Part shown: piece by piece, positions 61,351 through 64,000 of the stretch
Numbering within the stretch: the first letter of the stretch is position 1
Layout: every line of letters begins with the position of its first letter
From: Poindextera sp963706385
GTDB taxonomy: Bacteria; Pseudomonadota; Alphaproteobacteria; Caulobacterales; Caulobacteraceae
Assembly (NCBI GenBank): GCA_963706385.1
Contig: OY970153.1
Location: 186,001 to 250,000, forward strand
Direction of reading: 5' to 3'
Length of the DNA stretch: 64,000 nucleotides
Made by a program: the position numbers and the translations under genes
The notes under the pieces: model-generated
The model's database searches: none
What the model was told of the DNA's origin: nothing
Seen by the model: only the letters and a program-made list of their open reading frames with translations

Positions 61351-64000
61351 TCAACCCGTGGGGTTGGCCGCCTGCAGACGCGCCAGAGCGTCCTGATAGC
61401 TGGCGGTTTGGGCGGCCAGATAGGCGTTCATCGCCCCGGAGGATCCGGATGACCCGGACGCGCCCGTGGTCGAGGGCGGCGTGGTCATGTCGGTGTAGAT
61501 CTGCTTGATGGTGGTGATCGCCGCGCCCAACACTATCTGGGCCTGTTTGATCCCGGCGGTGGTGGTCAGGTTCAGCGTCGAGGGCATGCCGAGCGCGTAA
61601 TTGGCCTTCAGCGTATTGCCCGTCGCCAAGGGGGTGGCCGCGCCAGGCTTGGCCGCCACGGCGGTGGCGTTGGTGGTGAGCGTGCCTTCCATCAATCCCA
61701 GCGCCGGCAGCGCGTTGGCCCCGCTCGGGCCGGCGCCGAGGGTGATCTGAACGCCCGGGAAGCCCGGCTTGATCTGGAGCTGCTGCGCCCCGTTCGTCCC
61801 GGTGGTCACCGTGGCCGTGGCTTCGAAGCCGGAGGCTTGGCCGATCTTCTCGGCTAGGGTTTGCAGGGTGTCGGTCGCGGCGATGGTGATGGTCTGAGGC
61901 AGGGCGTTATAACTGGTCTTGATGGTGAACTGCTCGCCGGCGGTCACCGCCGAGTTCGCGGTCAGCGACTGGGCCGTGGCGAAGTTGAGCGGCCCGGAGG
62001 GCAGGCCGAGCGCGTCGAGCGCCGACGATCCGGATGCGCCGACCGCGATCGAATTGGGCGCCACGGTGTTGTCCAGGCCGGGATAGGTGTCCGACCAGCC
62101 GGCGGCGCCAGTCTGCGGATTGATCTGGGCGGCGAAGCCGTCGGAGGTGGTCGCGCCGGAGGCCGAACTGACCACTTGGCCGGCGATATAGGCTTGGCCT
62201 CCCGCGGTGGTGACCGCGCTCACCCGAACGTCGCCCGGCCCGGCATAGTAGGCCAGGGTGTCGCTGGCGGACGGGGCCAGGTTGGCCGATAGGTTGGCCA
62301 CGTAGGCTTCCTCGCCGCCGGCATAGGCGTTGGTCACCGTCCCGGCGTTCAGCGCGCCGTTGTGGGTCGAGCCGGCGACGATGATCGAGCCGTCGGCATT
62401 CACCGCCACGCCGGCGACGTTGCCGCCCTGCAGCGCGCCGAGGTCGCGGCTCGCCGTTAGCGTGGGCGCGCCAGCGCTCTGGATCTGGTAGCTTTGGACG
62501 ACCGCGTCACCGTTCTGCACGCCGGCGGTGACAATCTGCGAGCCGCTGACCGCCAAGCCCGTGACATAGCCTTGGCTGGTCGGGCCGAGCGAGGTCGAGA
62601 AGGTCGCCTGTCCGGCGGCCGAAAAGCCCGCCAAGAAGCCATCGGTGAGGCTGGTCCCGCCAATCGTGGTGGTCCCGGACACATACAGCGACCCGTCCGC
62701 GCCGAACGCCGCCTGGTTGACCTGGCCGGGCGATCCGTCGCCCACCGTGGCCGTCCATAGAGGCTGGCCGGTGTTGTCGTACACCTTGACGAATCCGAGC
62801 GAAGTCGTGGTGCTGCTGGGCGATCCGTTGGTGGTTGTCACGCCCGTCGCAGTTCCGGTGACCGCGATCTTGCTTCCATCGGCTGAGACCGCCAGGCCGT
62901 AGCCGGATGCCGAGCCGGTGGCGCCGACGACCTGGCTGGATATCAGGTTTCCCGCCGAATCGTACTTCAGCAGGGCGACGTCCTGGGAGCCGAGAATGTT
63001 CTGCGCCGAGCCCGTCTCGCCAGCCGGAGTGGATCCCGTCACGTTGGCCAGGACGTAGACCGATCCGTCCGACGCCGTCGCCGTGGCGATGGCGTTCTTC
63101 TCGGCCGCCGGTAGGGTTTCGGAGAAGACCTGGGCGTTGCTGGCGGCGGGGTCGGTGGTCAGCTTGACCAATTGCTGGGAGGAATCCGGGCTCGTCCCGG
63201 TCGTCGTGCCGACGGTCTGGGTCAGATAGACCGCGGGCGCGCTGGACGGGGCGGAGAAGGACAGCTGTTCGACCGAGTTCCCATTGAGCTGGAGCGAATA
63301 CTGATTGGGTCCGGCGGGCGTGGTGAAGGTCTGGCCGTTGACCTTGGTGGTCGTCGCGGTTCCCTGGGTCATCTTCACCGAGAAATTGGTGCTGACGCCG
63401 GCCGCGGTCAGCTGGCTGTTCAGATAGCTGACGACGTTGCTCAGCGAGCGGGTGGTCGAACCCATGTTGGCGAGGTTGAAGTTGACCACGGTCTGTTTGC
63501 CCGAGGGCATGGTGACGGTCAGGGCGAACTGCACATTGCCCTGGAAGGCCTGGACCGCGAGCGCCGGACTGCCGCTGATCAGGACGCCGGTGTCGTAGAC
63601 GTCGGTTTGGTTGGCCACGCCCGCGGTGGTCTGGGTCTGGGCGCTGACGGCGCCTTGGTCAACCTGGAAGCCGCGAAACGGCGAGGCGGCGAGGAAGGTC
63701 CGCAGTTGGCCAAGACCGCCGGCGAACGCGGTTTGCAATTGGGCGATCTGGCCGCTGGTCTCGCCCGAGGTGGCGGCCTGGTTGGCCAGGTCCTGCAGCG
63801 CGCTCACCCCCTGGTACAAGGCGAACAGGTTTTTGTAGTTTGGACTGGCGTTGGGGACGCTGACCTGGACCGCGTTGGGATTGAACAGCGCCGCGCCGCC
63901 GAGCGCGGACTGCAGCGCCGAACCGATCTGCTGGGCGGTCGGCTTGGTGTTCCACGGCGGTGTCGGATTGGTCGGGGTGGTGGACGAACTGGACGATGAA
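61351..64000 (-). CDS. flaEY: FlaEY-like large flagellar accessory protein (5' end outside window)
   Basis: At least 883 codons, open to the right edge, where the reading begins with a Ser/Thr/Pro-rich stretch. The N-terminal part in view has ALFNPNAVQVSVPNASPNYK and LYQGVSALQDLANQAA. The middle (about 240-520 of the visible C-terminal 822 residues) is a series of beta-propeller-like units: YVLANVTGSTPAG, LAVSADGSKIAVTGTATG, AAFGADGSLYVSGTTTIGG, VAVNADGSIIVAGSTHNG. The C-terminal part has FTIKTSYNALPQTITIAAT and ends in a helical SYQDALARLQAANPTG. The name is based on size, composition and position beside flagellin genes as in the Caulobacter flaYE region. The biochemical role is unknown. Confidence 0.6.
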   Translation of the reverse strand, partial: SSSSSSTTPTNPTPPWNTKPTAQQIGSALQSALGGAALFNPNAVQVSVPNASPNYKNLFALYQGVSALQDLANQAATSGETSGQIAQLQTAFAGGLGQLRTFLAASPFRGFQVDQGAVSAQTQTTAGVANQTDVYDTGVLISGSPALAVQAFQGNVQFALTVTMPSGKQTVVNFNLANMGSTTRSLSNVVSYLNSQLTAAGVSTNFSVKMTQGTATTTKVNGQTFTTPAGPNQYSLQLNGNSVEQLSFSAPSSAPAVYLTQTVGTTTGTSPDSSQQLVKLTTDPAASNAQVFSETLPAAEKNAIATATASDGSVYVLANVTGSTPAGETGSAQNILGSQDVALLKYDSAGNLISSQVVGATGSASGYGLAVSADGSKIAVTGTATGVTTTNGSPSSTTTSLGFVKVYDNTGQPLWTATVGDGSPGQVNQAAFGADGSLYVSGTTTIGGTSLTDGFLAGFSAAGQATFSTSLGPTSQGYVTGLAVSGSQIVTAGVQNGDAVVQSYQIQSAGAPTLTASRDLGALQGGNVAGVAVNADGSIIVAGSTHNGALNAGTVTNAYAGGEEAYVANLSANLAPSASDTLAYYAGPGDVRVSAVTTAGGQAYIAGQVVSSASGATTSDGFAAQINPQTGAAGWSDTYPGLDNTVAPNSIAVGASGSSALDALGLPSGPLNFATAQSLTANSAVTAGEQFTIKTSYNALPQTITIAATDTLQTLAEKIGQASGFEATATVTTGTNGAQQLQIKPGFPGVQITLGAGPSGANALPALGLMEGTLTTNATAVAAKPGAATPLATGNTLKANYALGMPSTLNLTTTAGIKQAQIVLGAAITTIKQIYTDMTTPPSTTGASGSSGSSGAMNAYLAAQTASYQDALARLQAANPTG

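Overview
The window is high-G+C chromosomal DNA from an alphaproteobacterium, most likely a member of the Caulobacteraceae (Phenylobacterium- or Caulobacter-like). The strongest evidence is the right end: an flmG (flbA)-flbT-flaF-flagellin locus, a PseH/FlmH-type acetyltransferase and a FlaEY-like protein, an arrangement known from Caulobacter. A PdeA-type GGDEF-EAL protein with a GEDEF motif and an alphaproteobacterial NrtR-like regulator agree with this. I see no rRNA, tRNA, CRISPR array, insertion sequence, prophage or plasmid functions. Most of the window is ordinary chromosomal backbone.

Layout. 1-6.1 kb: end of valS, an acyl-CoA-synthetase-like ligase, tlyA, a glycine-zipper envelope protein and an RNA methyltransferase. 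6.3-8.5 kb: a radical SAM protein, then a less GC-rich patch with one orphan gene and a hairpin-rich non-coding stretch. 8.7-18.1 kb: a lipid/carboxylate metabolism group (acyl-CoA synthetase, SDR, DHA2 exporter, alpha/beta hydrolase, ETF-ubiquinone oxidoreductase), plus a uracil-DNA glycosylase and a TPR lipoprotein coupled to ispE. 19.1-20.9 kb: glnK-amtB for ammonium. 21-29 kb: small secreted proteins, glyQ-CDGSH protein-glyS-ppdK. 29-34.8 kb: peroxiredoxin, YqgE, a HigBA toxin-antitoxin pair with likely operators, pdeA, an acetyltransferase and a DUF4337 protein, separated by stacked palindromic repeats. 34.9-36.9 kb: a PIG-L-like protein coupled to a frameshifted glycosyltransferase. 37-46.6 kb: a flavoprotein, an rRNA pseudouridine synthase, an AIDA-repeat protein, a collapsed MarR/cupin pair, a KAS III homologue, a sterol-desaturase-family protein, an NrtR-like protein, an HD hydrolase and a universal stress protein. 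46.6-51.7 kb: TPR proteins, AIM24, a MoxR ATPase and a TylF-type methyltransferase. 51.9-64 kb: sugar-modification enzymes and the flagellin locus.

How the genes work together. The flagellar region is the most coherent unit. FlmG (TPR plus glycosyltransferase) and FlmH (acetyltransferase of the pseudaminic-acid route) would glycosylate the three flagellins. FlbT and FlaF control flagellin expression and assembly. A sigma-54 promoter precedes the first flagellin. The first two flagellins form a tandem duplication in which each is followed by a small FlaG-like gene. A second theme is repeats: several palindromic families sit at gene ends. In three cases they carry or abut the stop codon of a neighbouring gene, and in glyS a repeat lies in frame within the coding sequence.

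Limits. Identifications rest on reading motifs, lengths and gene order by eye, with no database search. Start codons were moved from the longest reading frame where a ribosome-binding site or family length supported it.
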